Of a DNA stretch of 64,000 bases, positions 27,029 through 37,798 are shown in pieces. The notes below the pieces were generated by a model. It was not told the origin of the DNA and did no database searches. It saw only the letters and a list, made by a program, of their open reading frames with translations. The stretch comes from Aequitasia blattaphilus (lineage in GTDB: Bacteria > Bacillota > Clostridia > Lachnospirales > Lachnospiraceae), in contig NZ_JAMXOD010000003.1 in assembly GCF_024721305.1 (NCBI RefSeq), forward strand, positions 124,001-188,000, in the 5' to 3' direction. How positions within the stretch are numbered: the first letter of the stretch is position 1; the number at the start of each line of letters is the position of its first letter. Made by a program: the position numbers and the translations under genes.

Positions 27029-28129
27029 TTCTTTCCTCCCTTTAAATATGCATTAATAAACAAATCCAGGGAACCATCCAATACTGCATTTACATTACCG
27101 GTCTCTTCACCTGTTCTATGATCCTTCACCATGGTATAGGGCTGCATGATGTAAGACCTGATTTGACTTCCAAATCCTATTTCCTTCATTTCTCCTCGAA
27201 TATCAGACACCTTATCCGCCTGCTCTTGCTCCTTTAACAATTGCAATCGGACCTTTAATATTTGCATTGCTTTCTCTTTATTAAAATGTTGAGAGCGTTC
27301 ATTTTGACACTGCACTACAATTCCTGTAGGCAGATGAGTAATGCGAATTGCCGATGATGTTTTATTGACGTGCTGTCCACCAGCACCACTCGCCCGATAA
27401 GTATCGATCTTTAAATCATCATCCTCAATATCAACATCTATGTCCGTAGCAATATCTGGCACAACATCCACTGAAGCAAAAGAGGTTTGCCGCTTCCCGG
27501 CTGCATTAAAGGGAGAAATTCTAACAAGTCTGTGGATTCCTTTCTCAGACTTCAAATATCCATAAGCATTTTCACCCTCTACTTCAAAGGTAATCGCTTT
27601 GATCCCTGTAATATCCCCTGCCACAAAATCTAATACTGAGACAGAAAAGTTCTTTTGTTCTGCATATCTATGGTACATGCGATACAGCATGTTCGCCCAA
27701 TCATTTGATTCTGTGCCACCTGCACCGGCATGAATTGTTACAATTGCATTGTCTTTATCATATTCACCAGACAGAAGAGTTTCTACACGAAGTGTGTCAA
27801 AGCGCTTTTCGAAATCTTCCAATTCTTCCTGTATCTCTTTCACTAAGGTGACATCTTCTTCTTCATATCCCATATCAATCAAAGTCAATATGTCATCATA
27901 TGCACTTCTCAAGTCCTTTAAGGTGTCTAATACGCCCTCTAAGGACTTCATTTCTTTCATAACCTTCGTTGATTCTTCTGGACTATCCCAGAAATCCGGT
28001 TCTTCTATTCGTTTTCTTAATTCTTCGAGTTTTCTTTCCTTACCTGCTTCGTCAAAGTGAATCCCTCATCTCATACAATGGAGTCTCATACGTAAGGATT
28101 ATTCCTTTAAACTGATCTAATTCGACCAC
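27025..28129 (-). CDS. prfB: Peptide chain release factor 2, with programmed +1 frameshift
   Basis: RF2 terminates translation at UGA and UAA. The coding region is split: a GTG-started short frame of 25 codons (28129-28055) ends in CTT TGA C, and the rest continues in the +1 frame from DEAGKERKLEELRKR to the stop at 27025. The main frame has the catalytic GGQ (RASGAGGQHVNKTSSA) and the recognition region near SPFNAAGKRQTSFAS. An annotation starting at the first ATG of the long frame (27960) would lose about 55 N-terminal residues, including the conserved EEPDFWDSPEES segment. The ribosome site GAGGTGA precedes the GTG. It lies 15 bases after secA. Confidence 0.95.
28051..28066 (-). promoter_or_regulatory. 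RF2 autoregulatory frameshift site
   Basis: On the minus strand AGG GAT TCA CTT TGA C: the slippery CTT (28057-28055), in-frame TGA (28054-28052) followed by C, and an internal Shine-Dalgarno-like AGGG a few bases upstream. When RF2 is scarce, ribosomes slip forward one base at CTT and make full-length RF2. Confidence 0.93.
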
Positions 28130-28144
28130 CAATCTCACCTCTTT

Positions 28145-30709
28145 CTATTTTCTGCCATGGCATTGCTTATACTTCTTTCCACTGCCACAGGGGCATGGAT
28201 CATTTGGATAAACCTTTTTCTCGACTCTTCTTTTCGTTGCTGATACAGAATCGTCTCCTCGGTTTGTTCCCGTTACTTTTGCCACTTCTTCTCTTTCCAC
28301 CTTCTGTTCCACTTTAATATGGAATAAGGTTCGAATGGTTGCCTCTGTTATGCTTTTTGTCATTTCATCAAACATTTCATAACCCAGCATCTTATACTCA
28401 ATCTTTGGATCTCTGTTACCATATGCCTGAAGGCCTATTCCCTGTCTCAACTGATCCATGTCATCAATATGATCCATCCATTTCGCATCAATGGAACGTA
28501 ATAGAACGACCCGCTCCAGTTCTCTTACTTGTTCCGCCTCTGGAAATTCTCTTTCTTTTTGCTCATAGAGTTTTGATGCCTGCTCTTTTAAAAGCTGCTT
28601 CAATTCTTTTGCCGATTTCCCTTGCACTTCCGCTTCCGTAATTGGAGAAAGAGGAATCACGTTATGAGTTGTAACATTAAGCTCTCCCAAATTCCATTCT
28701 TCTGGCTTCTCCACCTGCCCAATAATCATATCCACTGTGTTTTCGATATAATCATTTATCATATGGAAGATTGAATCCCGCATATTCTCTCCGTCTAATA
28801 CACGTTTTCTTTCTTCATACATAATTTCTCTTTGCTCATTCATAACCTGGTCATATTCTAAAAGGTTTTTACGTATTCCAAAGTTATTGCTTTCAATCTT
28901 CTCCTGAGCTTTTTCAATGGCGTTGGATAACATCTTATGTTCAATCTGTTCCCCATCTTCAACACCTAAAGTATTAAAAATTCCCATCAATCTCTCAGAA
29001 CCAAACAATCTGAGCAAATCATCTTCCAGAGAAATATAAAATCTGGATTCTCCCGGATCTCCTTGTCTTCCTGAACGACCTCTCAACTGATTATCAATAC
29101 GTCTGGATTCGTGACGCTCTGTACCAATAATCTTAAGTCCTCCAGCCTCTCTTGATGTTTCATCCAGCTTAATATCCGTACCACGACCTGCCATATTCGT
29201 TGCGATTGTAACGGCGCCATTTTCACCAGCCTGAGCTACAATTTCAGCTTCTTGTTCATGGAATTTAGCATTCAATACATTATGCTTGATTCCTCGTTTT
29301 TTCAGCATAGCACTTAGCAGCTCTGAATTATCTATGGTAATTGTACCAACCAATACCGGCTGTCCTTTTCCATGAGCCTCTTCAATCTCATCACACACAG
29401 CAACAAATTTTTCTTGCTGTGTTTTGAAAACCGCATCATCCATATCTTTACGGATTACTGGCACATTGGTTGGAATCTCAATTACGTCCATTCCATAGAT
29501 TTCACGGAACTCTTTTTCTTCTGTTAAAGCGGTACCTGTCATACCTGATTTCTTCTCATACTTATTAAACAAATTCTGAAAAGTAATCGTTGCCAAAGTT
29601 TTGCTTTCTCTATTGACCTTTACCTTCTCTTTAGCTTCGATTGCCTGATGAAGACCATCTGAATAACGGCGTCCCGGCATAATACGTCCCGTGAATTCAT
29701 CTACAATTAAAACCTCATCATCTTTTACCACATAATCCTGATCTTTAAACATTAAATAGTGCGCCCGCAATGCCAAAATTGTATTATGCTGAATTTCAAG
29801 GTTTTCTGCATCAGCCAAGTTGTCAATGTGAAAGAATTTTTCAACTTTTTTCACACCATTTTCAGTCAGTGAAACATTTTTTTCCTTTTCATTGACAATA
29901 AAGTCTCCTGTCTCCTCAATCATTTCACCCATGATTGCATCCATCTTGGAAAATTCTTTGCTTGCCTCACCCTTTTCCAGCTGTCTGGCTAATATGTCTG
30001 CAGCTTCGTATAATTTTGTGGATTTTCCACTTTGACCCGAAATAATAAGAGGCGTTCTTGCTTCATCAATTAAAACCGAGTCAACCTCATCAATTACAGC
30101 GTATTTCAGTCCTCTTTGAACCAGCTGTTCTTTGTAAATCACCATATTATCTCTTAGGTAATCAAATCCCAGTTCATTATTTGTAACGTATGTAATATCA
30201 CAATTGTAAGCTTCTCTTCTTTCATCATTGTCCATACTGTTTAAGACAACACCCACTGTTAACCCAAGGAATTCATGAACTTTACCCATCCACTCGGCAT
30301 CACGTTTTGCAAGGTAATCATTGACTGTGACAATGTGAACTCCTTCACCTGCAAGAGCATTCAAATACGCTGGTAAGGTAGACACCAAAGTTTTACCTTC
30401 ACCTGTTTTCATTTCAGCAATACGCCCCTGATGAAGAATGACTCCACCAATCAGCTGAACTCGATAGTGCTTCATGCCCAGTGCTCGAACTGCACCTTCT
30501 CTTACTGTTGCATAGGCTTCTATCAAAATATCATCTAAGGTTTCCCCGTTTTTTAATCTCTCTTTAAATTCCTTCGTTTTATCTCGAAGCTCTTCGTCTG
30601 TCAATTGTTGCATTTTCTGATCAAGGGCTTCAATTTCATCTATTTGCGAATAAATTCTTTTTAACTCATTTTCACTATGTGTACCGAATAATTTTTGTAA
30701 TAATCCCAT
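28145..30709 (-). CDS. secA: SecA, preprotein translocase ATPase
   Basis: An 854-residue motor ATPase that pushes preproteins through SecYEG. Landmarks are the Walker A region [34 protein letters not shown], motif [20 protein letters not shown], and the C-terminal SEC-C zinc motif [14 protein letters not shown]. Length is normal. A promoter lies directly upstream and prfB follows within 15 bases. Confidence 0.98.
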   Translation of the reverse strand: MGLLQKLFGTHSENELKRIYSQIDEIEALDQKMQQLTDEELRDKTKEFKERLKNGETLDDILIEAYATVREGAVRALGMKHYRVQLIGGVILHQGRIAEMKTGEGKTLVSTLPAYLNALAGEGVHIVTVNDYLAKRDAEWMGKVHEFLGLTVGVVLNSMDNDERREAYNCDITYVTNNELGFDYLRDNMVIYKEQLVQRGLKYAVIDEVDSVLIDEARTPLIISGQSGKSTKLYEAADILARQLEKGEASKEFSKMDAIMGEMIEETGDFIVNEKEKNVSLTENGVKKVEKFFHIDNLADAENLEIQHNTILALRAHYLMFKDQDYVVKDDEVLIVDEFTGRIMPGRRYSDGLHQAIEAKEKVKVNRESKTLATITFQNLFNKYEKKSGMTGTALTEEKEFREIYGMDVIEIPTNVPVIRKDMDDAVFKTQQEKFVAVCDEIEEAHGKGQPVLVGTITIDNSELLSAMLKKRGIKHNVLNAKFHEQEAEIVAQAGENGAVTIATNMAGRGTDIKLDETSREAGGLKIIGTERHESRRIDNQLRGRSGRQGDPGESRFYISLEDDLLRLFGSERLMGIFNTLGVEDGEQIEHKMLSNAIEKAQEKIESNNFGIRKNLLEYDQVMNEQREIMYEERKRVLDGENMRDSIFHMINDYIENTVDMIIGQVEKPEEWNLGELNVTTHNVIPLSPITEAEVQGKSAKELKQLLKEQASKLYEQKEREFPEAEQVRELERVVLLRSIDAKWMDHIDDMDQLRQGIGLQAYGNRDPKIEYKMLGYEMFDEMTKSITEATIRTLFHIKVEQKVEREEVAKVTGTNRGDDSVSATKRRVEKKVYPNDPCPCGSGKKYKQCHGRK

Positions 30710-30755
30710 ATTTTATTTGTCTCCTTATGTGCAATATGCTAATAACTCACATTAC

Positions 30756-30784
30756 ATAATAGCACTTAGATGTTTATTATTCAA
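30756..30784 (-). promoter_or_regulatory. Promoter of the secA-prfB-hom-apgM operon
   Basis: On the minus strand TTGAAT (30784-30779), 17-base spacer, TATTAT (30761-30756), about 47 bases before the secA start. An AAGGAG ribosome site follows. Confidence 0.65.
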
Positions 30785-30788
30785 CTAT

Positions 30789-31556
30789 TTATGACATACC
30801 CTTTACGAATTCATAGGGTAAATCTCCTCCAAAAATATCAAGGGCACTTCCAATTGTAAAGTCCATCTTTTTTTCGGTAAGGCACCCGAACTCCTCAATA
30901 TCCTCTACGCTTTTCATCCCACCTGCATAAGTCATAGGTATCCCATCGTAGGATGACAGGAGTTTTACAAGCTCCTTTTCCATACCTACACCGGTACCTT
31001 CAACATCTACTCCATGAATCAAAAATTCGTCACAGTACTCTGAAAGACGAACCAGCAATTCCTTTGTAACGATTTCATCTGTGAACCTCTGCCATCTGTT
31101 TGTAACGATATGGTAGTGCCCGTCTTTCTTCCGACAGCTTAAATCCAACACCAAATGTTCTCGTCCTATTTCGTCTTTTAATTCAGCTAAGCGTTCATAA
31201 TGAATACGCCCATCCTGAAAAACATAAGATGTAACAATGACATGGCTTGCCCCACTTTCCAAATAGAAGGCTGCATTCTCTGTCGTAATTCCTCCGCCTA
31301 TCTGGAGACTTCCTTTATCTGCGGCCAGAGCCTCCAGAGCCTGTCTCTTTGTTTCCTCAAAATAAGGGGAATCCGTCCCATTTAACATGATGACGTGTCC
31401 CCCTTTAAGATTTGATTCTTTATAGAGTTTCCCATAGTAAGCCGCACTTTTATCAGAGGCAAAGTTTACCTTTGCCTCTGACTGTTCTTTTAAACTTCCC
31501 CCTACAATTTGCTTTACTTGTCCATTATGTATATCAATACACGGTCTGAATTTCAT
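30789..31556 (-). CDS. hisA: Phosphoribosylformimino-AICAR-ribotide isomerase, eukaryotic (HIS6) type
   Basis: A 255-residue TIM-barrel enzyme of histidine synthesis. It is not the usual bacterial HisA: the motifs CIDIHNGQVKQIVGG, SAAYYGKLYKESNLKGGHVI, LQIGGGI, VIVTS, LDLSCRKKDG, NRWQ, EFLIHGVDVEG, TYAGGMKSV and GSALDIFGGDLP match, from memory, the yeast HIS6 protein almost element for element. The catalytic Asp pair is represented by the Asp in CIDIH and the one in GVDVEG. It is separated from any other his gene in the window and follows fbp by 7 bases. Function as the isomerase is very likely; the lineage of the gene is the odd point. Confidence 0.88.
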   Translation of the reverse strand: MKFRPCIDIHNGQVKQIVGGSLKEQSEAKVNFASDKSAAYYGKLYKESNLKGGHVIMLNGTDSPYFEETKRQALEALAADKGSLQIGGGITTENAAFYLESGASHVIVTSYVFQDGRIHYERLAELKDEIGREHLVLDLSCRKKDGHYHIVTNRWQRFTDEIVTKELLVRLSEYCDEFLIHGVDVEGTGVGMEKELVKLLSSYDGIPMTYAGGMKSVEDIEEFGCLTEKKMDFTIGSALDIFGGDLPYEFVKGMS

Positions 31557-31563
31557 TAACTTC

Positions 31564-33516
31564 CTATCCTCTTTCTATAATCGTTCCATTTCTATATGCG
31601 TCTAAAAGTTTTTCTAAATCAACAATTTGACCCAGCAATTCTTTTCCCACATCCGTATCTCCAACACGCTTTCTTTCCTTGGTTCGTTTCACAACAATCG
31701 TTTCTGAATGAATATCACTTTCCTTCTCGATAGCAGACTCCTTTGATTCAAAAGGGTCATGAGACACTAATATCAGTCCGTAAGAATTATAAATCAATGT
31801 GTAGCCAGCGATTCCAGTTTCCTTTTGATAAGCTTTGGAAAATCCTCCATCAATAACCAAAACCTTTCCATTGCTCTTTAAGGGGCTTTCTCCCTTTTTA
31901 GACTTCACTGGTACATGACCATTAACAATATGTGCCTCTTTTGTAATCAGCCCAAATTCATCTAAAATCATGTTTGCTGTTTCTTCTTGATTAATATATT
32001 CATAATAAGGATTCTTTGTTTCCTTGTGGGTAATCTCTTCTGCAATGAAATACCGCTCAAAGGTCGCCATCTTATCCTTTCCAAAAAGCGGTGAATTCTC
32101 ATGGAGCCAAATATACCACATTAAATCCTTCCCTCTTTGTCTCTCCTCATCATTTAAGGCGAAAAAACCTTTACGAACGTATACCTCTAATGCTTCATAT
32201 AATGCTTTTCCTTTATAAGTCTGTCCGTAAATTTCAATTTCTTTCAGACTTCCATCCTTTGCCAGAGGAACACATCCATGAAACAACAGATTATTATTAT
32301 AGACTTTATAAAGTCCGCCTTTATTGAGCAGAAACCGCATATGCTTTTGAAGCTTTTCACAATTCAAGAAGCCTTGTTCTAACCGGTTCAGAATATCGAC
32401 CTCCTCCTTCGTAAGAAGGTTCGGGTTCTTCGGATCTATTGTTGGGAAATTAGCATCTAAAAGGTCATATTTCTCCCCTCTCAGTGTAATCGTTCCTTCT
32501 TCATAGTTTACGCTCTCTAAAAGATTGCGGTCCGCCATCTTGTATTCCGGTCTTTCTTTTATCGTCTGTCCTTCCACCTTAAATTGAAGAATGGAAATCG
32601 CTTTATGCATCTTTATATTTAGTTCTTGTTCCTCCGCATTAATTAACGGCTCCCCTTTTAATTGAAAGCATGTACAAGGGTCATCTTTATACGTGTTCAA
32701 CGCATATGTTGCAAGAGGAAGCAGATTGATTCCATAGCAATCCTCTAACAAATCTAAATTGCCATACCTGGCACAAATGCGGATGACATTCGTAATACAT
32801 CCAAGTTGCCCTGCTGCCGCTCCCATCCAGAGTACATCATGATTTCCCCATTGAATATCAACGGAATGATACTCCATTAATTTGTCCATAATCTTATGAG
32901 GTCCAGGACCTCTGTCATAAATATCACCTACAATGTGTAAGTGATCTACAACTAAGCGCTGAATCAATTCCCCCATAGCCACAATGAACTCTTCCGCCCT
33001 TCCCACTTTAATAATAGAACAAACGATTTCGTTGTAATAAGAATCCTTGTCTCCATCATCTGCTCTCTCATTAATCAATTCATCAATGATATAGGCAAAA
33101 TCCTTTGGAAGAGCCTTTCGCACTTTCGACCGTGTGTACTTGCTGGAAGCTGCTTTACACACTTTAACCAGCCGGTACAAGGTAATTTTATACCAATCCT
33201 CAATATGGACTTCCTGTTTCTTTATCTGTTCAATTTTCTCCTTCGGATAATAAATCAGTGTCGCCAGACTTTGCATATCCTTAGCACTTAGAGTATTTCC
33301 AAAAACCTCCTGTACTTTTCTCCTGACTGCACCTGATCCGTTTTTGAGTACGTGAGCAAAGGCTTCATCCTCACCATGAATATCGGTCAGGAAATGCTCC
33401 GTTCCCTTCGGTAAACTTAAAATTGCCTGAAGATTAATAATTTCGGTAGATGTTGCAGCAATCGTAGGAAACATCTCCGACAACCGATGCAAATATCTGC
33501 TTTCTATATCTCTCAT
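31564..33516 (-). CDS. fbp: Fructose-1,6-bisphosphatase class III
   Basis: A 650-residue gluconeogenic phosphatase of the Firmicutes type. It contains the metallophosphoesterase motifs HFLTDIHGEDEAF, HIVGDIYDRGPGPH and DIQWGNHDVLWMGA, later NGHVPVK and VIDGGFSKAYQK. Class III enzymes are about 640-670 residues and metal dependent, unlike class I. It lies 3 bases after dapB and 7 before hisA, so the three form one transcript. Confidence 0.95.
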   Translation of the reverse strand: MRDIESRYLHRLSEMFPTIAATSTEIINLQAILSLPKGTEHFLTDIHGEDEAFAHVLKNGSGAVRRKVQEVFGNTLSAKDMQSLATLIYYPKEKIEQIKKQEVHIEDWYKITLYRLVKVCKAASSKYTRSKVRKALPKDFAYIIDELINERADDGDKDSYYNEIVCSIIKVGRAEEFIVAMGELIQRLVVDHLHIVGDIYDRGPGPHKIMDKLMEYHSVDIQWGNHDVLWMGAAAGQLGCITNVIRICARYGNLDLLEDCYGINLLPLATYALNTYKDDPCTCFQLKGEPLINAEEQELNIKMHKAISILQFKVEGQTIKERPEYKMADRNLLESVNYEEGTITLRGEKYDLLDANFPTIDPKNPNLLTKEEVDILNRLEQGFLNCEKLQKHMRFLLNKGGLYKVYNNNLLFHGCVPLAKDGSLKEIEIYGQTYKGKALYEALEVYVRKGFFALNDEERQRGKDLMWYIWLHENSPLFGKDKMATFERYFIAEEITHKETKNPYYEYINQEETANMILDEFGLITKEAHIVNGHVPVKSKKGESPLKSNGKVLVIDGGFSKAYQKETGIAGYTLIYNSYGLILVSHDPFESKESAIEKESDIHSETIVVKRTKERKRVGDTDVGKELLGQIVDLEKLLDAYRNGTIIERG

Positions 33517-33519
33517 TCT

Positions 33520-34278
33520 TTATTCTCCAATCACATCAGACATATCATATCTGCCCGGCTGTTGTCCTTTTAAGAACTTGGCTCCTTCAATCGCACCTTT
33601 CCCAAAAATTCCTTTCGAATATGCTGTATGCCTAAATTCAATCACCTCATCCGGACCAGCAAAGAGCACCTCATGATCTCCTACAATTGTACCGCCTCTT
33701 ACGGCGCTGATACCAATTTCCTTCGTATCTCTTTCCACTCTTTCCTGACTTCTGTCATATTTATACTCGTAAATATTGTCGCAAGCTTCATTAATTGAAT
33801 CCGCAAGCGCAAGTGCCGTTCCACTTGGTGCATCTACTTTTAGATTATGATGCTTCTCTACAATTTCAATGTCAAATCCTGCAGGAGCTAACGTTTTCGC
33901 CGCCTCTTTTAAAATCTTTATCAGTAGGTTAATTCCCAGAGACATATTTGCCGATTTCAAAACAGGGATTTCTTTGGCTGCATCTTCCACTTTCTTTAAC
34001 TGCTCCTCAGACAAACCTGTTGTGCAAAGAACAACTGGCAGCTTCTTTTCAATGCAATCTGCCAAGAGCTTATCCGTTGTGTTTGCATTTGAAAAATCGA
34101 TTACTACATCTGTCTGTTCCTTCACTTCTAAAATGGAATCATAAACTGGATATGGATTCTCAATTCCTTTATACGGATCCACTCCTGCTACCAATTCAAT
34201 TTCTCTATCCTCTTTTATAAGATTTGTAATTACCTGACCCATTTTCCCATTACATCCATGCATAATTACTTTAACCAT
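33520..34278 (-). CDS. dapB: 4-hydroxy-tetrahydrodipicolinate reductase
   Basis: A 252-residue enzyme of the diaminopimelate and lysine pathway. It has the nucleotide-binding HGCNGKMGQVI, the VIDFSNA segment and the catalytic signature EKHHNLKVDAPSGTA. It is first in the dapB-fbp-hisA group, with a GGAGG ribosome site and a promoter about 40 bases upstream. Confidence 0.96.
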   Translation of the reverse strand: MVKVIMHGCNGKMGQVITNLIKEDREIELVAGVDPYKGIENPYPVYDSILEVKEQTDVVIDFSNANTTDKLLADCIEKKLPVVLCTTGLSEEQLKKVEDAAKEIPVLKSANMSLGINLLIKILKEAAKTLAPAGFDIEIVEKHHNLKVDAPSGTALALADSINEACDNIYEYKYDRSQERVERDTKEIGISAVRGGTIVGDHEVLFAGPDEVIEFRHTAYSKGIFGKGAIEGAKFLKGQQPGRYDMSDVIGE

Positions 34279-34317
34279 TCTTTGCCTCCTTCATAAGCTT
34301 CCCTACATTTATAGAGA

Positions 34318-34347
34318 ATTCTATCATTAAAGGGGTTTGTATGTAAA
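34318..34347 (-). promoter_or_regulatory. Promoter of dapB-fbp-hisA
   Basis: On the minus strand TTTACA (34347-34342), 18-base spacer, TAGAAT (34323-34318). The typA promoter must also lie in this 142-base divergent gap, but its elements are less clear. Confidence 0.55.
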
Positions 34348-34420
34348 GCTTTATTCTTCCCTTGATTTGTGGTAAACTAACAAGGTTACAAACAAATACT
34401 AAGCAAAGAAAGAAGAATGT

Positions 34421-36247
34421 ATGATGAAATCTCAACGTGAAGATATTAGAAATATAGCAATTATTGCCCATGTCGACCATGGCAAAACTACCTTAGTCGA
34501 TGAACTATTGAAGCAAAGTGGCGTTTTTCGAAAAAACCAAGAAGTTCAGGAACGTGTTATGGACTCTAATGACATTGAAAGGGAACGAGGCATCACTATT
34601 TTGTCCAAGAATACTGCTGTCTATTATAAGGACGTTAAAATCAATATTATTGACACGCCTGGCCATGCCGATTTCGGTGGAGAGGTAGAGCGTGTTCTTA
34701 AGATGGTAAATGGAGTGGTTTTAGTTGTGGATGCCTTTGAAGGTGCCATGCCTCAGACAAAATTCGTGTTACGTAAGGCTTTAGAACTAAACCTTCCGGT
34801 TATTGTATGTGTGAATAAAATTGACCGTCCGGAATCCAGACCGGAAGAAGTAATCGATGAAGTACTGGAGCTGTTTATCGACTTGGATGCATCTGAAGAC
34901 CAGTTAGAATTCCCCTACGTTTATGCGTCTGCCAAATCAGGTTATGCTTTGGTCGAGCTGGATGATAAGCAAAAGAATATGATACCTTTATTTGAGACCA
35001 TCCTTGAGCACATCCCTGCTCCAATGGGAGATCCTGATGGAGACTGTCAGGTGTTAATCAGCACCATCGATTACAACGAATATGTAGGACGAATTGGTGT
35101 CGGTAAAGTGGACAGCGGAACCATTGTATCAGGGATGGAAGCCCTTGTGGTTAACGCCCACGATGAGGGTCGTAAAGAAAAGGTTCGAATCAATAAACTA
35201 TATGAATTCGATGGGTTGGAAAAGGTAGAAGTTCAAAACGCTACCATTGGCTCTATTGTAGCCATTTCTGGTATCAGCGATATCTCTATCGGTGATACTA
35301 TTTGTTCTCCTGAGAACCCTGTGCCCATTCCGTTCCAGAAAATATCCGAACCTACAATTGCAATGCAATTTCTTGTAAACAATAGTCCTTTCGCTGGTTT
35401 AGAAGGTAAGTTTGTTACCTCTCGCCACCTGCGGGAACGCCTATTCCGGGAATTGAATACAGATGTCAGCCTTCGCGTCGAAGAATCTGAATCTACTGAC
35501 AGCTTCCGTGTTTCCGGACGTGGTGAGCTTCACTTGTCTGTATTAATTGAGAATATGCGCCGGGAAGGCTATGAATTTGCAGTTAGCAAAGCAGAAGTAC
35601 TTTATAAGAAGGATGAGAAAGAACATCTCCTTGAACCAATGGAGCTTGCTTACATTGACGTTCCTGACGAATTTACCGGAACCGTTATTGATAAATTAAG
35701 CCAGCGGAAAGGTGAGCTTATTAATATGGGTGCATCCAACGGCGGCTATACCAGAATGGAGTTCTCGATTCCTGCCAGAGGTTTAATTGGATACAGAGGC
35801 GAGTTCTTAACGGATACCAAAGGAAATGGTATTATGAATACTGTTTTCGACAAATATGCTCCTTACAAGGGGGATATCTCCTACCGTAAGCAAGGCTCTC
35901 TTATTGCCTTTGAAACGGGCGAATCAGTAACCTACGGACTTTTCGGTGCACAAGAGCGAGGCATCTTATTCATCGGAGCTGGTGAAAAGGTCTATTCCGG
36001 TATGGTTATCGGAGAAAATGCAAAGGTAGAGGACATTGAGGTAAATGTATGTAAAACAAAGCATTTGACTAATACTCGTTCCTCTGGAGCAGATGATTCT
36101 CTCCGCCTTTCTCCTCCTAAAATTTTAAGCTTAGAGGAAGCCCTTGATTTTATTGATACGGATGAACTTTTAGAAGTAACACCATCCCATCTACGCATTC
36201 GTAAGAAAGAGTTAGATCCTAAAATGAGACGAAGAGGAAAAAAATAA
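34421..36247 (+). CDS. typA: Ribosome-associated GTPase TypA/BipA
   Basis: A 608-residue translational GTPase. G-motifs are [23 protein letters not shown] and NKIDRP. EF-G-like domains follow and the C-terminal TypA-specific region contains [14 protein letters not shown] and ends RKKELDP-type basic residues. It assists 50S assembly at low temperature or under stress. The start has only a weak GAAGAA ribosome site. Its stop overlaps the next start by one base (TAATG). Confidence 0.96.
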   Translation: MMKSQREDIRNIAIIAHVDHGKTTLVDELLKQSGVFRKNQEVQERVMDSNDIERERGITILSKNTAVYYKDVKINIIDTPGHADFGGEVERVLKMVNGVVLVVDAFEGAMPQTKFVLRKALELNLPVIVCVNKIDRPESRPEEVIDEVLELFIDLDASEDQLEFPYVYASAKSGYALVELDDKQKNMIPLFETILEHIPAPMGDPDGDCQVLISTIDYNEYVGRIGVGKVDSGTIVSGMEALVVNAHDEGRKEKVRINKLYEFDGLEKVEVQNATIGSIVAISGISDISIGDTICSPENPVPIPFQKISEPTIAMQFLVNNSPFAGLEGKFVTSRHLRERLFRELNTDVSLRVEESESTDSFRVSGRGELHLSVLIENMRREGYEFAVSKAEVLYKKDEKEHLLEPMELAYIDVPDEFTGTVIDKLSQRKGELINMGASNGGYTRMEFSIPARGLIGYRGEFLTDTKGNGIMNTVFDKYAPYKGDISYRKQGSLIAFETGESVTYGLFGAQERGILFIGAGEKVYSGMVIGENAKVEDIEVNVCKTKHLTNTRSSGADDSLRLSPPKILSLEEALDFIDTDELLEVTPSHLRIRKKELDPKMRRRGKK

Positions 36248-37113
36248 TGGCATTTTTACATCTTTTGGAGTCCTGTCGTACTCCGCTGCTGAATGTTCTG
36301 ATGCAGTTTATTACTTATTTCGGACAGGACATTCTGATTCTAGCAATAATATGTACTCTCTATTGGTGTATCAATAAGGAACTAGCCTACTTAATAGGAC
36401 TAAATTACTTCATTGCAGGACTTTGTGTACAAACCCTAAAGATTACCTTCCAGATTCCAAGACCTTGGATTCTGGATCCCGACTTCACCCCTGTAAAAAG
36501 TGCCCTGTCAGGGGCGACAGGCTTTTCTTTCCCAAGTGGACATACGCAAGGAGCAACATCTCTTTATGGGACCTTATCCTTTCAAGTAAAGAAACGTACC
36601 TTTAAAATTCTACTTTGGATTTTGTTTTTACTCGTTGGGTTTTCCCGTATGTACTTGGGCGCCCATACCCCAAAGGATGTTTTGGTTTCCATGGGTCTTT
36701 CTCTTGTGATTGCTTTTTTGCTATGGCGTTTCAAAGAGATACTCCTTTCGCCAAAACATACAAAAGGAACTGCTCTTTTTGTAGCCTTTGTCTCGCTCCT
36801 TGTTTTTGCTTATGCACAAACCAAAGGCTCTGATTTAGCTTTAGATGCTATAAAAGCCTCTGGCGCCGGATTAGGCTTTGCCCTTGGTTGGTATTTAGAA
36901 AGATCCTATATTAACTTTGAAACCAAGGAAGTCGATATTGGCCATCAAATTGTAAAGCTTGGAATCGGTTTGATTGCTGCGCTTTTAATCAAACTCCTTT
37001 TTTCACTGCTCCCGGAGATGACTATTTGGGCAGCTTTTATTGAGTATTTTCTTCTGGTTTTGTGGGTCATTGCTGCCTTTCCCTATTTGCGAAAAAGGGT
37101 GAAAAACAAGTGA
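36247..37113 (+). CDS. PAP2-superfamily membrane phosphatase
   Basis: A 288-residue multi-pass membrane protein. The three catalytic motifs of the PAP2 family are complete: KITFQIPRPW (KxxxxxxRP), FPSGHTQG (PSGH) and SRMYLGAHTPKD (SRx5Hx3D). Members remove phosphate from phosphatidate or undecaprenyl pyrophosphate at the outer face of the membrane; either substrate is possible. The start overlaps the typA stop by one base. The C-terminal third adds extra hydrophobic helices. Confidence 0.9.
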   Translation: MAFLHLLESCRTPLLNVLMQFITYFGQDILILAIICTLYWCINKELAYLIGLNYFIAGLCVQTLKITFQIPRPWILDPDFTPVKSALSGATGFSFPSGHTQGATSLYGTLSFQVKKRTFKILLWILFLLVGFSRMYLGAHTPKDVLVSMGLSLVIAFLLWRFKEILLSPKHTKGTALFVAFVSLLVFAYAQTKGSDLALDAIKASGAGLGFALGWYLERSYINFETKEVDIGHQIVKLGIGLIAALLIKLLFSLLPEMTIWAAFIEYFLLVLWVIAAFPYLRKRVKNK

Positions 37114-37138
37114 CAACCCCCTGCAATCATGCTATACT
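37110..37138 (+). promoter_or_regulatory. Promoter of hpf
   Basis: GTGACA (37110-37115), 17-base spacer, TATACT (37133-37138), overlapping the stop codon of the upstream gene and about 80 bases before the hpf start. Confidence 0.6.
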
Positions 37139-37217
37139 TGATGTATCAGATATATACGTCGTGAAGCACCTTTTTTTGTCAGACATATCTGAAATAAGTA
37201 ATAAGGAGTTGAACACT

Positions 37218-37754
37218 ATGAAAATAACAATTAGTGGAAAAAACATTGAGGTTACACCTGGTCTAAAAGATGCTGTAGAAAGTAAGTTGGGGAAATTAGA
37301 AAGGTATTTCACTCCTGACACAGAAGTTATTGTTACTTTAAGTGTTGAAAAAGAACGTCAGAAAATCGAGGTTACGATTCCTGTAAAGGGAAGCATGATT
37401 CGTTCCGAACAAGTAAGTAATGACATGTATGTATCAATTGACCTTGTTGAAGAGGTTATTGAAAGACAGTTACGTAAGTACAAAAACAAATTAGTAGAAA
37501 AGCATCACGGTGGCGGAATATTCCAGCAGGAATTCTTCGACAGTGCACAGGATGAAGATGAAGACGATGCAGTTAAAATCGTTCGAACAAAGCGGTTTGG
37601 TATCAAACCAATGTATCCAGAAGATGCTGCAATACAGATGGAGCTTTTAGGACATGATTTCTTTGTATTCAGCAACGCTGAAACGGAAGAAGTAAATGTA
37701 GTTTACAAAAGAAAAAATGGTTCTTTTGGTTTAATCGAGCCGGAGTTCAACTAA
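37218..37754 (+). CDS. hpf: Ribosome hibernation promoting factor, long form
   Basis: A 178-residue protein from the ATG at 37218, set by AAGGAG upstream; the longer open frame runs back into the previous gene and has no ribosome site. Residues 1-~100 are the HPF/RaiA domain (MKITISGKNIEVTPGLKD, VEKERQKIEVTI). After an acidic linker, residues ~120-178 are the dimerisation domain (KRFGIKPMYPEDAAIQMELL, then FFVF and VVYKRKNGSFGLIEP). Long HPF alone joins two 70S ribosomes into inactive 100S particles in stationary phase. Confidence 0.95.
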   Translation: MKITISGKNIEVTPGLKDAVESKLGKLERYFTPDTEVIVTLSVEKERQKIEVTIPVKGSMIRSEQVSNDMYVSIDLVEEVIERQLRKYKNKLVEKHHGGGIFQQEFFDSAQDEDEDDAVKIVRTKRFGIKPMYPEDAAIQMELLGHDFFVFSNAETEEVNVVYKRKNGSFGLIEPEFN

Positions 37755-37768
37755 AATAAAAAAAGTTT

Positions 37769-37798
37769 ACGGGATGTGTTTAGCACATCCCGTTTTTT
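37769..37798. terminator. Terminator between hpf and yigZ
   Basis: ACGGGATGTG (37769-37778) pairs perfectly with CACATCCCGT (37784-37793), loop of 5, then six T. A-rich bases before it let it work in both directions between convergent genes. Confidence 0.92.
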
